A stretch of DNA of 64,000 bases, taken from NCBI RefSeq assembly GCF_001477655.1, contig NZ_CP011266.1, forward strand, positions 2,092,001 to 2,156,000, in the 5' to 3' direction. The notes under the pieces were generated by a model, which saw only the letters and a program-made list of their open reading frames with translations, was not told the DNA's origin and ran no database searches. Of the stretch, positions 34,902 to 43,856 are shown in pieces. This DNA comes from Methanobrevibacter millerae (lineage in GTDB: Archaea > Methanobacteriota > Methanobacteria > Methanobacteriales > Methanobacteriaceae). The translations under genes were made by a program, and so were the position numbers. Position 1 is the first letter of the stretch, and every line of letters starts with the position of its first letter.

Positions 34902-35537
34902 TTAGATTAAAGTGGTTTGAACATCCTTAAGCTTTGCAACAGTTGACCATGACTTGCGAACAAAGACGGGCATTTCGTTATAGGTATAATTTGATAGAAA
35001 TTTTTTTGTTGTTGGATCTGAAGGATATCCTGAGCCAATTCCACCAACATCTTCAAAGCATTTGTTGATTTCGGCGATTGCCTCATCCCTTGTTTGTTTT
35101 GCAATGATTGATGCTGCGCTTACTTCAATGTATTTGTCATCAGCCTTGTGTTCAGCTTTTACATGCTTTCCGGTTGCTCTTTGAAGCTTGTCCTGAAACC
35201 TTTGAGGCTTAACATCAACTGCATCAACAATAGCTTCATCAAAATCAAGTTTTTGAATAAGTTCCTGCATTCCTTTGCGCTCAATTTCATTTAAATTAAC
35301 ACCCTTAGCTCTTAAATTATCAATATCCTGTGCAGAATATACTACAGTATCAAAAACAAACATCTTTTTAAGTTTACGGGCCAGAACTTCCCTTCTTTGA
35401 GGAGTTAATTTTTTTGAGTCCTTGACACCCATATTGTCCAAAATAGCTTCCTTGCGTTTGTCAATTACAACGCCAGCAATAACAAGCGGGCCTAAAACAG
35501 AACCGCGTCCCGCCTCATCAATGCCTAAAATATCCAT
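34902..35537 (-). CDS. rnhB: Ribonuclease HII
   Basis: RNase HII cuts RNA in RNA-DNA hybrids, including single ribonucleotides in DNA. The 211 residues show the active site: MDILGIDEAGRGSVLGPL (D and E), the aspartate in EAIVDAVDVKPQ, and the C-terminal aspartate in GSGYPSDPTT. Length is normal. It lies about 40 nt downstream of mreB on the same strand. Confidence 0.95.
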   Translation of the reverse strand: MDILGIDEAGRGSVLGPLVIAGVVIDKRKEAILDNMGVKDSKKLTPQRREVLARKLKKMFVFDTVVYSAQDIDNLRAKGVNLNEIERKGMQELIQKLDFDEAIVDAVDVKPQRFQDKLQRATGKHVKAEHKADDKYIEVSAASIIAKQTRDEAIAEINKCFEDVGGIGSGYPSDPTTKKFLSNYTYNEMPVFVRKSWSTVAKLKDVQTTLI

Positions 35538-35578
35538 ATTATCAAAAAAAAGTAAAAAAAAGAAATAATTTATTGGAA

Positions 35579-36652
35579 TTATTTCATAGCTCTTAAACGT
35601 ACTTCCGGTTCTAATGCAAGTGGTTCTGCTGCAACAATAGCAGTTCCTTTTGCAACCACAGTCATTGGATCGTCAGATATTTCGATTGGAATGGAAATTT
35701 CATCAAAAATTCTTTCTTTGATACCGCGAAGTCTTGAACTTCCACCAACTGCAACAGAGTTATTGTATACACCCATCATTAATTCCGGAGATAATCTTTC
35801 TAAAACTACATTCAAACCATCAATGATATCTTGCATGAATGGTTCTACTGCATCCGCCACGAGCATTGAGTCAATGACAACTTTTTTAGGCCTGTTAGTT
35901 TCTAGGGATTTTCCAATTACTTCTACGCTTAAGTTTTCAAGTTGTTCTGAACAGTGTACCATACCAACTTCCATTTTTGCAGATTCCGCATCATGAATAC
36001 CAATTGCTACATCGTATTTTTCTGCTACAAGTTCGACAATCTTATTGTCGATGTCATCTCCACCACATCTAACGGTTTCTATATCATTAATACCACCGAG
36101 AGAAATGATAACAATATCAGTTGAACCTGCTCCGATATCAACAACCATTGTACCGTTTGGTTCAGCTATAGGAAGTCCGGCACCAATAGCTGCTGCAAGA
36201 CCTTCACTAATAACAAGAATGTTTTGTGCACCTGCTTTTCTTCCAATTTCTTCAGCTGCATTCTTTTCCACTTCAGATGCGTCACCAGGAATACCAATAA
36301 CTATTCTTCCAACACTTTCGCCTTCATTGATACCAATTTGCATTGCTTTAATGAGTAAAGCTTGTGCCTGTACAACGTTTTCAATTACACCTTTTTTAAG
36401 TGGTCTTACTGCAAGAATATCTTCAGGAGTTCTTCCCAACATTTTTTTAGCTTCTTCACCAACAGCTAAAACTTCACTTGGATCATCTTTTTTAACTGCA
36501 ACAACTGATGGAATTTGGTATAAATCAAATTTATCGCCTGATGGTTTGGCTATAACAGTGTTTAAAGTTCCCAAATCTATCCCTAAACTATTACTAATAA
36601 CTCTGGTATCAACAACTTCTTGTTCTTCCTCATCATTTCCGAAAATATTCAT
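35579..36652 (-). CDS. mreB: MreB/actin-like ATPase
   Basis: A 357-residue actin-fold protein. Phosphate 1 is SLGIDLGTLNTVIA, connect 1 is around RIVIGIPGDASEVEKNAA, phosphate 2 is MVVDIGAGSTDIVI, and the adenosine motif is SVAVGGSSRLRGI. MreB-like proteins occur in rod-shaped Methanobacteriales; a role in cell shape or wall synthesis is likely but not shown. An acidic 14-residue N-terminal extension (GNDEEEQEVVD) precedes the fold. It follows an unknown gene by 2 nt, so the two are one operon. Confidence 0.88.
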   Translation of the reverse strand: MNIFGNDEEEQEVVDTRVISNSLGIDLGTLNTVIAKPSGDKFDLYQIPSVVAVKKDDPSEVLAVGEEAKKMLGRTPEDILAVRPLKKGVIENVVQAQALLIKAMQIGINEGESVGRIVIGIPGDASEVEKNAAEEIGRKAGAQNILVISEGLAAAIGAGLPIAEPNGTMVVDIGAGSTDIVIISLGGINDIETVRCGGDDIDNKIVELVAEKYDVAIGIHDAESAKMEVGMVHCSEQLENLSVEVIGKSLETNRPKKVVIDSMLVADAVEPFMQDIIDGLNVVLERLSPELMMGVYNNSVAVGGSSRLRGIKERIFDEISIPIEISDDPMTVVAKGTAIVAAEPLALEPEVRLRAMK

Positions 36653-36654
36653 GA

Positions 36655-37293
36655 CTAATCCTCCGTTATAATATCTTTAAAATCTATAACAAATATTTTA
36701 TTAGATGTAGCAATACTTTGAACCTTTTCAACGTCTTCATCATTTTCTACTGAAATAAGTATTGTTGACAAAACAACCTCATTTGCATTATAAAATGGTT
36801 TTAAAGCAGATTTAATAAAACCGGGTAGTTTAACATCATCATTTATATCAACATCAATGAATCCTGTAGTTTGAGATTCCTGCAAAATCGCAAATGGAAT
36901 TCTTGACTTTTCTATAACTGATACAGAATCCCTTATTGTATCATCAGGCGCAACAAAAGCCATTAGTTTGGAGCCTTCATTCAAGTAGAAGTGTGAAACC
37001 TTAATAAATGCTCCTCCCTTGGAAATGGAAACTCTGCCAAATTCTTCAATCTTTCGAGAGTTACCGTAAAGCATGATAAAATCAAACTTTTTACTTAATT
37101 TGCCTTCCTTTAATACAACATGTTCTCTGAATAGAATTTTTACGCTATTTTTGGATGCTATGGCCTTATAAGCTATATCATCTATCAAACCGACATTGCC
37201 TGCAACAATACACCATATATTATCATCAATTTTATCTTCATCAGAAGTAATCCTTGCTGCTTGTCTGAGAATGCGTATATTATCTTCTATCAT
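36655..37293 (-). CDS. Hypothetical protein preceding mreB
   Basis: I do not recognise this 212-residue soluble protein. It alternates strands and helices in a Rossmann-like pattern (IWCIVAGNVGLID, SVKILFREHVV, FDFIMLYGN, KLMAFVAPD, KIFVIDFKDI) with no catalytic signature visible. It starts at an ATG after GTGAG and ends 2 nt before mreB, so tight cotranscription suggests a partner or regulator of the actin homologue. Confidence 0.65.
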   Translation of the reverse strand: MIEDNIRILRQAARITSDEDKIDDNIWCIVAGNVGLIDDIAYKAIASKNSVKILFREHVVLKEGKLSKKFDFIMLYGNSRKIEEFGRVSISKGGAFIKVSHFYLNEGSKLMAFVAPDDTIRDSVSVIEKSRIPFAILQESQTTGFIDVDINDDVKLPGFIKSALKPFYNANEVVLSTILISVENDEDVEKVQSIATSNKIFVIDFKDIITED

Positions 37294-37760
37294 CTAACTA
37301 CTCACAATTATATTAATATAAGTTCCAAATACTTTTAATCAATAGTTAAATTAATTAAAAAACCCGATTTAGCTTTGAAAAAAATCGCTGAAATAAGGCA
37401 CTATTAATTAAGGTCTAACAATATTAAATTACTTTAAATTATTATATATATTTTATCTTTAATTGAAATTTTTTTAATTTTTAAAGCAATATTTGGCAGC
37501 CCAATCAATTTTTTTAACTTGATAAAAATTACTTATTTTATAAAAAATAACCAAATATTAGTCAAAATAATTTAAATAAGTAATTATAATCTTTTATATA
37601 AGTTAAACTTAATAATCACAAGATTAATAATAATATTAAAGCTTTTTAGAAATTTTTTATAAAATTATTAAAAAAGCTTCCTAAGTATTTGGATACCTAT
37701 CACAGCATTACCTCTTTAATCCAAATACTTAGTTTTTATTAAAGTTAATGAGGGTTTAGT
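37294..37760. other. Gap upstream of the DUF515 gene with two tandem hairpins
   Basis: The first 345 nt are almost pure A/T and hold no gene. At the downstream end are two inverted repeats in series. AAGCTTTTT (37639-37647) pairs with AAAAAGCTT (37671-37679). CTAAGTATTTGGAT (37681-37694) pairs perfectly with ATCCAAATACTTAG (37719-37732) around a 24-nt loop, followed by TTTTTATT. The second hairpin ends 28 nt before the ATG of the next gene. Confidence 0.6.
37681..37738 (+). promoter_or_regulatory. 14-bp stem hairpin with T-run in the leader of the DUF515 operon
   Basis: A perfect 14-bp inverted repeat with a 24-nt loop and a trailing TTTTTATT, located just before the ribosome site GAGGG (37750-37754) of the next gene. 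It could be an attenuator, the end of a small RNA transcribed from the gap, or a protein-binding site. The sequence does not decide between these. Confidence 0.5.
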
Positions 37761-38921
37761 ATGATAAAACCAGACAAACCGAATTATCCGAAAGGATTCG
37801 GCGAACTTGATGATTTAAAAAATAATGAAATTCCAAGACCGAAACCAAAACAAGAAAAAGAATTAACAGCGATTGAAGTCTTCAACAATAAATTAGGTTC
37901 ATTATTCAAAAACAGAAAATCTGAGGATATCAGTGATGAGAAAAAAAGAAAAATCGGAAAGATTATCACAACAATAATCATCCTGACACTAATAATTTCA
38001 GCATATTATTTTATTATTTATGAACCGACACAGCAGGAACTTAATGAAGCGAAAACCTCAAAATTAAATGAACTGCATTCCCTCTACAAAGGCCCAATGG
38101 CAGATGCAGGAAATGTTTATACATTAGAATCCAAAATAAATGATGCTAATAACATTTATGAAGTTCAATCAATAAACATTGTCAAGCTTGCAACAACGGA
38201 CTGGAAAAAATTCCATATTAAAAGCATTCATGAAAATACAGATCAGTTTAACCGGACAATGGCAGTTTATGAAAATAATTCAAGAAACACAATAATGCCT
38301 GCCAGTGAAGCAATAGACTTTGTAAATTCAAACAATGTTGAAAAGTTATCTGAAGTCATATTTGAAAAGCCAAATACAGTATCAGTCCCGATAATGGTAT
38401 CCCGCCTGCAGGCAGGAGCCGGACTTGTAAGCGTCGGAAGCATTGTTGACATCTACAAAAACAACAATGATACTTTCAATGACTCAGCAGATACGAACAA
38501 AAGCGAGGCCGATGTCAGTGGATGTACTGTATTATCAATAATGAGATACGAAGACAATGGCGAAATAGATTCACAATATTCTAAAGGAAATACAATTGTG
38601 GAAGGAAACAACACTAATCCAAATGAAAATACACAAACTTTTACTTCAAATGTTTTGGAGATGCTTAAAGGAGCAATTATTAAAGGATATGATGAAAAAA
38701 CTACAATGGACATGTTAAAGGATTATGGTATTAAGCTATCAAATTATGAAAGACAGATTAACCTTGGAGATTTGGATGCGGAATATATGCTTTTAATCGA
38801 AGTACCGCAAGACAAGGTATCTTTTATAATAAATAATATGGACAGCATTGTCCTGACAATACCAACTACAAAAGCACCGTCATGGATGTCCACTGAAATC
38901 AATTCAACATATGCCGGATAG
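37761..38921 (+). CDS. DUF515-type membrane protein with SAF/CpaB-like region
   Basis: A 386-residue protein with a basic, proline-rich cytosolic start, one membrane helix at about residues 70-92 (IITTIIILTLIISAYYFIIY) and a large outside domain. The part TVSVPIMVSRLQAGAGLVSVGSIVDIY near residues 210-235 resembles the SAF/RcpC region of CpaB pilus proteins. I assign it to DUF515, a methanogen family of unknown function, with moderate certainty. It is followed by a sortase gene 36 nt on, suggesting a role at the cell surface. Confidence 0.7.
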   Translation: MIKPDKPNYPKGFGELDDLKNNEIPRPKPKQEKELTAIEVFNNKLGSLFKNRKSEDISDEKKRKIGKIITTIIILTLIISAYYFIIYEPTQQELNEAKTSKLNELHSLYKGPMADAGNVYTLESKINDANNIYEVQSINIVKLATTDWKKFHIKSIHENTDQFNRTMAVYENNSRNTIMPASEAIDFVNSNNVEKLSEVIFEKPNTVSVPIMVSRLQAGAGLVSVGSIVDIYKNNNDTFNDSADTNKSEADVSGCTVLSIMRYEDNGEIDSQYSKGNTIVEGNNTNPNENTQTFTSNVLEMLKGAIIKGYDEKTTMDMLKDYGIKLSNYERQINLGDLDAEYMLLIEVPQDKVSFIINNMDSIVLTIPTTKAPSWMSTEINSTYAG

Positions 38922-38957
38922 AAAAATTATATTAATAAAATTAACAAAAATGATACT

Positions 38958-39680
38958 ATGGCAAAATCAGTTATTTCAACAGTTATTGTAATCATATGTA
39001 TTATAATAATAGGTTTATATGCAGCAGGAGAAGTTAATTATTTTTCACAAAAAACCGTGAGTGAGAAAAATATAACCTCTCCAGTAGTATTGATTGAAAA
39101 AGTAGGAATTAATGAGAAAATAAATAATGTTAGTTTATCACAGGGAGTAATGCTTGATGAAAAATCAGGCATCCCAACACAGGGCGATGTTGTGCTGTTT
39201 GGACATAGAACACTTCAGGGCTCACCATTCCTAAGATTAAATGAAGTGAATAATGGAGATACCATAACATTGGAATGGCCGGGAATCGGTGAAGTCAAAT
39301 ATAGCGTAACGAACAAAAAGATAGTACCTGCAACATATAAATTGGAAACCAATCAAAGCGGAAACCATATTTTGTTGATTACTTGTGACCCAATTGGTTC
39401 TACAGAAAACAGATTGATTATTGAAGGTGAACAAACAAATGTTAGTGGAGTGAATGAAAAAATCATTTCAGACAATCCGCAGCAATCCAATGCATTTATA
39501 ATTACAGGAATATTCTCGATTATTGGTCTTATAATATCATTTATTTATCCAAAGGACTCCAGACCTTATATTTTAGCCACTGTATTAATAATAACAATAA
39601 TGCTTGTGTATTTCTGCTTTAATCCGATGTCTTCACAGTTTATTTATGACAATATTATCATTTTGAATGGTGGAATTTAA
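38958..39680 (+). CDS. Sortase family transpeptidase
   Basis: A 240-residue sortase with an N-terminal membrane helix and, after the catalytic domain, two more C-terminal helices. The catalytic residues are visible: His in VLFGHRTLQGSPF, Cys in LLITCDPIGSTENR and the following Arg. Sortases link surface proteins to the cell wall or to each other; in pseudomurein-walled methanogens the acceptor is uncertain. Next gene mptD starts right at its stop codon, though its function is unrelated. Confidence 0.88.
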   Translation: MAKSVISTVIVIICIIIIGLYAAGEVNYFSQKTVSEKNITSPVVLIEKVGINEKINNVSLSQGVMLDEKSGIPTQGDVVLFGHRTLQGSPFLRLNEVNNGDTITLEWPGIGEVKYSVTNKKIVPATYKLETNQSGNHILLITCDPIGSTENRLIIEGEQTNVSGVNEKIISDNPQQSNAFIITGIFSIIGLIISFIYPKDSRPYILATVLIITIMLVYFCFNPMSSQFIYDNIIILNGGI

Positions 39681-40034
39681 ATGGACGTTAATGAAAAGTA
39701 TTTCTCAAACATAACTTCCCGTGAAAGGGCAATATTTGAAGGTGGAATCAGCATGGGTGCACTATTCCATCAATTTGTTGGAACACCAGTCAATATCAAA
39801 ACAAAAGAAGGATTGGAAAGAACAATCGAAGAGTCATTTAAACTTCAGCCGGCAATTGAGGATGTTGAAGTCAAAATCAACTTAAATGACAATACTGGCT
39901 TTGATTATATTTCACTTTCCGGAGATATGCTTGATGTTAGAATACATACTGTAGTGGATGACGTTAAAGCAATAATCAGAATAGAGTATATTGAAGAGTT
40001 GAATTATCCTTTAATGTATGTTGAAGAAATTTAG
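39681..40034 (+). CDS. mptD: Archaeal dihydroneopterin aldolase MptD
   Basis: MptD (DUF372) makes 6-hydroxymethyl-dihydropterin from dihydroneopterin in tetrahydromethanopterin synthesis. The 117 residues show [24 protein letters not shown] near the start, the family signature (split across positions 14-37), and a C-terminal [29 protein letters not shown]. Its ATG follows the sortase TAA without a gap, with GGTGGA as the ribosome site. Its 3' end overlaps that of mfnA by 4 nt. Confidence 0.87.
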   Translation: MDVNEKYFSNITSRERAIFEGGISMGALFHQFVGTPVNIKTKEGLERTIEESFKLQPAIEDVEVKINLNDNTGFDYISLSGDMLDVRIHTVVDDVKAIIRIEYIEELNYPLMYVEEI

Positions 40035-41191
40035 AATAACTCTTCCAAATCATTTAAAAATTCTTCTAAATGAGTTTTAGTTACATGGTTCATCAGAACA
40101 ATCCTGATTGCTTTTGGACAGTTTGCAACTGAAACTTTCCACCCATTTATTTTTTCTAATTCTTTTGATAATTCATCCGGACTTTTTTTAGGATGGTTAA
40201 AAGCAACAATATTCAATTCGGGCTCGACTATAACATCATAACCTATTTTTTCAAGAGATTCTTTTAAAAAGAGAGTGTTTTGCATCAGTTGGTCTGCAAG
40301 TTCAGCATAACCGGAACGACCGAAATATTTTAAAAGTGCATATGTTGCAACAGTTGATGCTCCAAGTCTAGTTCCAACAATTGTTGATTGAGTTTTTACA
40401 GTCAAATATGGAGAATCTACTGCCATAACTTCAAGATATTCTTTTTTTCTAAAGATTATTCCTCCTGCAGGAATCGGTGCAAGACCCATTTTATGAGGAT
40501 CTACTGTTATTGAACAGACTCCAGGAAGCTTAAAGTCAAACTCTGGAAAATCATAGCCAATATCCTTTAAAAAAGGTATTGAAAAGCCACCGAATGCAGC
40601 ATCAACATGAAAATAGATATTGTTTTCATAAGCAATTTGAGATATTTCTTCAATTGGATCGATCAGTCCCAATTCAGTTGTACCAGCAATTGCTACAATC
40701 GCAACAGTATTATCAGTAATTTTATTTTTAACAGATTTAACATCGATTTTATAATTTTCATCCAAATCCGCTTCAATGATTTTCAGATTCATCATGTCCG
40801 CTGCCTTTTTAAATGAAAAATGAGCTGATCTTGGAAGGATTATTTCACCATTTTTAATTCCTTTATATTTTCTTGCATGATTTCTTGCAGCCCTTACAGC
40901 CATAATATTGGCTTCAGTTCCGCCAGTTACAATATTTCCATAAGCATTATCCAAGTTCAACAATTTACCAATGATTTTAATTGTTTTGTCTTCCGTGGCT
41001 TTTGTTCCCTTAAAAAGACCTGGATCTCCAAGGTTGCTGTCAAGAAATTTAGTGTAAACTTCCTTTGCAAAAGGATGTGCTTCTGTACACATTGATCCTA
41101 AAATACGGCCACTGGAATATTTTAAATCTTCATTTTGAATTGAATCCAATTCTTTTAAAATTTCATCTTTATCTATTGGCAAATCATTCAT
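40031..41191 (-). CDS. mfnA: L-tyrosine decarboxylase MfnA
   Basis: A PLP-dependent decarboxylase that makes tyramine for methanofuran (the archaeal enzyme may also act on aspartate). The 386 residues carry the PLP lysine in [16 protein letters not shown] and [13 protein letters not shown] with the cofactor-binding aspartate. [15 protein letters not shown] is also typical. It converges on mptD with a 4-nt overlap: methanofuran and methanopterin genes end against each other. Confidence 0.92.
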   Translation of the reverse strand: MNDLPIDKDEILKELDSIQNEDLKYSSGRILGSMCTEAHPFAKEVYTKFLDSNLGDPGLFKGTKATEDKTIKIIGKLLNLDNAYGNIVTGGTEANIMAVRAARNHARKYKGIKNGEIILPRSAHFSFKKAADMMNLKIIEADLDENYKIDVKSVKNKITDNTVAIVAIAGTTELGLIDPIEEISQIAYENNIYFHVDAAFGGFSIPFLKDIGYDFPEFDFKLPGVCSITVDPHKMGLAPIPAGGIIFRKKEYLEVMAVDSPYLTVKTQSTIVGTRLGASTVATYALLKYFGRSGYAELADQLMQNTLFLKESLEKIGYDVIVEPELNIVAFNHPKKSPDELSKELEKINGWKVSVANCPKAIRIVLMNHVTKTHLEEFLNDLEELF

Positions 41192-41240
41192 AAAATCATC
41201 TATTAATAATTAAAATTAAAAAAAGAAAAAAAGAAAAAAT

Positions 41241-43517
41241 TTATTCTAGACGCTTACGGGCAGCTTCTAAAATAATTTTTTGTTCAGCTCTAGCTACGGT
41301 TTTTCTAACTTCAGCTACAGCATCAGCATTGGAACTAACAGAGGTAATTCCAAATTTAACGAGTTTTTCAACTATGTGTGGAACACTACCTGCTTGACCA
41401 CAGATACTGCATGTTACACCTGCTTCAGCACATTTCTTAATAGTTCTTTCTATTAATTTCATTACTGCAGGGTGTTCTTCAGTATAGTGTTTAGCTACGA
41501 ATTCATTGTTTCTGTCAACTGCAAGAGTGTATTGGGTTAAGTCATTAGTTCCTAAACTTACAAAGTCAACTCCAATAGCCAAGTAGTCTTCAATAGTCAA
41601 TGCAGCTGCTGGGATTTCAACCATCATACCAAAGTCAACATCCTTGTGAGGTTCAAGGCCTACTTCAGAACATAATGCCTTAGCCTGGATTAATTCAGAT
41701 GGGCTTTGTGATAATGGAATCATAATACCAATGTTTGTGTATCCTTGTTCGTGTAATTTTTTAATAGCTTTGAATTCACATTTAAGGATTTCAGGTTGAT
41801 CCAATTCTCTCCTGATACCTCTCCAACCAAGCATTGGGTTGTGTTCTTCAGGTTCGTTTTCTCCACCTTCCAAGGTAATGAATTCATCTGTTGGTGCATC
41901 CAATGTTCTGTACCATACAGGTTTTGGATAGAATGCATCAGCTACAATCTGTACGTTTTCAGCAATTGTATTAATCAATTCATCTTCTTTACCGTCAGCG
42001 ATGAATTTTCCAGGGTGAATTCCTGCAGTTAACATCAAGTGTTCGGTTCTTAAAAGTCCGACACCATCTGCACCTGTTGCTGCTGCACGTTCTGCTGCTT
42101 CAGGCATACTTACATTTGCTTTAACTTCAGTTACAGTTAAGATTGGTGCTTCAGCTGCTACTGCAGTTGCTTGAGGAGCTTCTTCTTCAACTTTTTTAAT
42201 TCCTTCAAATACTAATCCTTTTTTACCGTCCAAGGTAACTCCAGTATTTTCTTTTAATGTTTTTGTAGCATCTCCGGTTCCTACAACACAAGGAATACCT
42301 AATTCACGGGAAATGATTGAAGCGTGACAGGTTACTCCACCTTCATCTGTTATGATACCGCTTGCCCTTCTCATAGCAGGCACCATATCAGGAGTGGTCA
42401 TTGTTGTAACCATTACATCTCCTTCTTCGATTTTGTCTAATTCATCGATGTCTAAAACAATTTTTACATTACCTGTTGCGATACCTGGACTTGCACCTAA
42501 ACCTCTAACGAGAACTTCACCTTCAACTCCAGCATCATCATCTGCTGCAGGAGCATCGCCGTCTAAGGTAGTGATTGGTCTAGCCTGGAGAAGGAATAGG
42601 TTATCTCTTTCAAATGCCCATTCGGTATCCATTGGTTCGCCGTAGTGAGCTTGCACTCTTTTACCCATTTCAGTCAATTCAATGAGTTCGTCATCAGATA
42701 AAACACGTTCCATTCTTAAGTTTTCAGGAACATTGACTTTTACACTGGTTCCGCTTTCATCATTAGTGTACATTACTTTCTTATCAGAAATGGTTACATT
42801 GATTATTTCATTGTTGGTTTTGTCAACCTGATAGTTATCAGGAGTTACATCTCCAGACACTACTGCTTCACCAAGACCCCATGATCCTTCGATTAAAGCA
42901 ATTTCTTCACCGGTTGATGGGTTTACGGTAAACATTACACCAGCTTTATCTGCAATAGCCATTTTTTGAACAACAACAGCAATCAATACTTTTGAGTGTT
43001 CAAAGTTGTTTTCTTCACGGTAGAAAATAGCTCTTGCTTCAAATAATGATGCCCAACATTTTCTGATGTATTCGATTACTTCTTCATCACCACTTACGTG
43101 TAAGAAAGTATCTTGCTGACCTGCAAATGAAGCTTCAGGTAAATCTTCAGCGGTTGCTGATGATCTGATAGCCACATCAGTGTCATCTTCGCCTACTCTT
43201 TGACAGAGCTGATTGTAAGCTTCTTTAATAAACATTACCATATCCTCTGGAATAGGAGTTTCAATAATGATAGATTTAATTTCTTCAGCTGCAGATTGAA
43301 GAGCTTTTGTATCATTGATATCAATTTGATCTAGGATATCTAAAACTTTATCATTAATTCCAGAGTCTTCCATGAATTTTTCATAAGTTTCTGCTGTTAC
43401 TACAAAACCCGGCGGGACAGGGATGCCTGCTTGAGTGAGTTCACCCAAATTAGCTCCTTTACCACCTGCAATTCCAATATCAGACTTATTTAAATCTTCA
43501 AATTTTTGTACGTACAT
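41241..43517 (-). CDS. ppsA: Phosphoenolpyruvate synthase
   Basis: PpsA makes PEP from pyruvate and ATP for gluconeogenesis. The 758 residues show the N-terminal ATP-binding domain (GGKGANLGELTQAGIPVPPGFV, RSSATAEDLPEASFAGQQDT), the phosphohistidine domain GGVTCHASIISRELGIPCVVG near residue 395, and the C-terminal PEP-binding barrel with FVSLGTNDLTQYTLAVDRN and a cysteine in CSICGQAGS. AGAGGTTA precedes the ATG. Length and order are normal. It is monocistronic; an insertion element lies about 340 nt upstream of its start. Confidence 0.96.
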   Translation of the reverse strand: MYVQKFEDLNKSDIGIAGGKGANLGELTQAGIPVPPGFVVTAETYEKFMEDSGINDKVLDILDQIDINDTKALQSAAEEIKSIIIETPIPEDMVMFIKEAYNQLCQRVGEDDTDVAIRSSATAEDLPEASFAGQQDTFLHVSGDEEVIEYIRKCWASLFEARAIFYREENNFEHSKVLIAVVVQKMAIADKAGVMFTVNPSTGEEIALIEGSWGLGEAVVSGDVTPDNYQVDKTNNEIINVTISDKKVMYTNDESGTSVKVNVPENLRMERVLSDDELIELTEMGKRVQAHYGEPMDTEWAFERDNLFLLQARPITTLDGDAPAADDDAGVEGEVLVRGLGASPGIATGNVKIVLDIDELDKIEEGDVMVTTMTTPDMVPAMRRASGIITDEGGVTCHASIISRELGIPCVVGTGDATKTLKENTGVTLDGKKGLVFEGIKKVEEEAPQATAVAAEAPILTVTEVKANVSMPEAAERAAATGADGVGLLRTEHLMLTAGIHPGKFIADGKEDELINTIAENVQIVADAFYPKPVWYRTLDAPTDEFITLEGGENEPEEHNPMLGWRGIRRELDQPEILKCEFKAIKKLHEQGYTNIGIMIPLSQSPSELIQAKALCSEVGLEPHKDVDFGMMVEIPAAALTIEDYLAIGVDFVSLGTNDLTQYTLAVDRNNEFVAKHYTEEHPAVMKLIERTIKKCAEAGVTCSICGQAGSVPHIVEKLVKFGITSVSSNADAVAEVRKTVARAEQKIILEAARKRLE

Positions 43518-43856
43518 GAAATATAACCTCTTGGTTTATAAAAATTGAAAAAGTTAAAACTTAGTCAATAATACTATTATTTTTAATTTCTATATTTAAA
43601 ATACTTTGTTATGTTATTTTCAATTAAGAAATAGGATGAAAAAAAGTTATTGAATAGTTAAAGAAATGGTTGATTAAAATTGCATTAGTTATTATTGTTG
43701 CTATTATATTTTATCATTACTTGAATTTAAGTATATTTGTAAATAAAAAAAGAAAAAAATTTAGATAATATATGCATGTAATTAAGAACATTGTGATATT
43801 TCAAATCCATGCCCATAAAAAATAACATTTTCCCATAAATTTAAAACTATTTATAA
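43518..43856. other. Gap between ppsA and the insertion sequence
   Basis: An AT-rich stretch with the ppsA promoter at its left end. The only coding candidate is a 32-residue open frame at 43670-43768. GGGCAT and nearby runs do not form a tRNA. The right edge ends in ATAA (43853-43856), the target duplication of the insertion element. Confidence 0.45.
43670..43768 (+). CDS. Possible 32-residue single-helix membrane peptide
   Basis: From a TTG at 43670 the frame encodes MIKIALVIIVAIIFYHYLNL, then SIFVNKKRKKFR and a stop: a hydrophobic helix followed by a basic tail, the usual form of small membrane peptides. There is no clear ribosome site and a TTG start, so chance in AT-rich DNA is quite possible. 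Confidence 0.2.
   Translation: MIKIALVIIVAIIFYHYLNLSIFVNKKRKKFR

Noticed and set aside
36045-36671. A 208-codon open frame on the plus strand opposite mreB
   Set aside because: It lies wholly antisense to a well-supported gene, has no ribosome site, and its serine- and proline-rich translation is what a reversed AT-rich gene gives.
43795-43835. TTCAAATCC near a GCCC run, reminiscent of a tRNA T-loop
   Set aside because: No acceptor, D or anticodon stem can be formed around it, and the AT-rich surroundings are unlike tRNA genes in such genomes. No tRNA or rRNA was found in the window.
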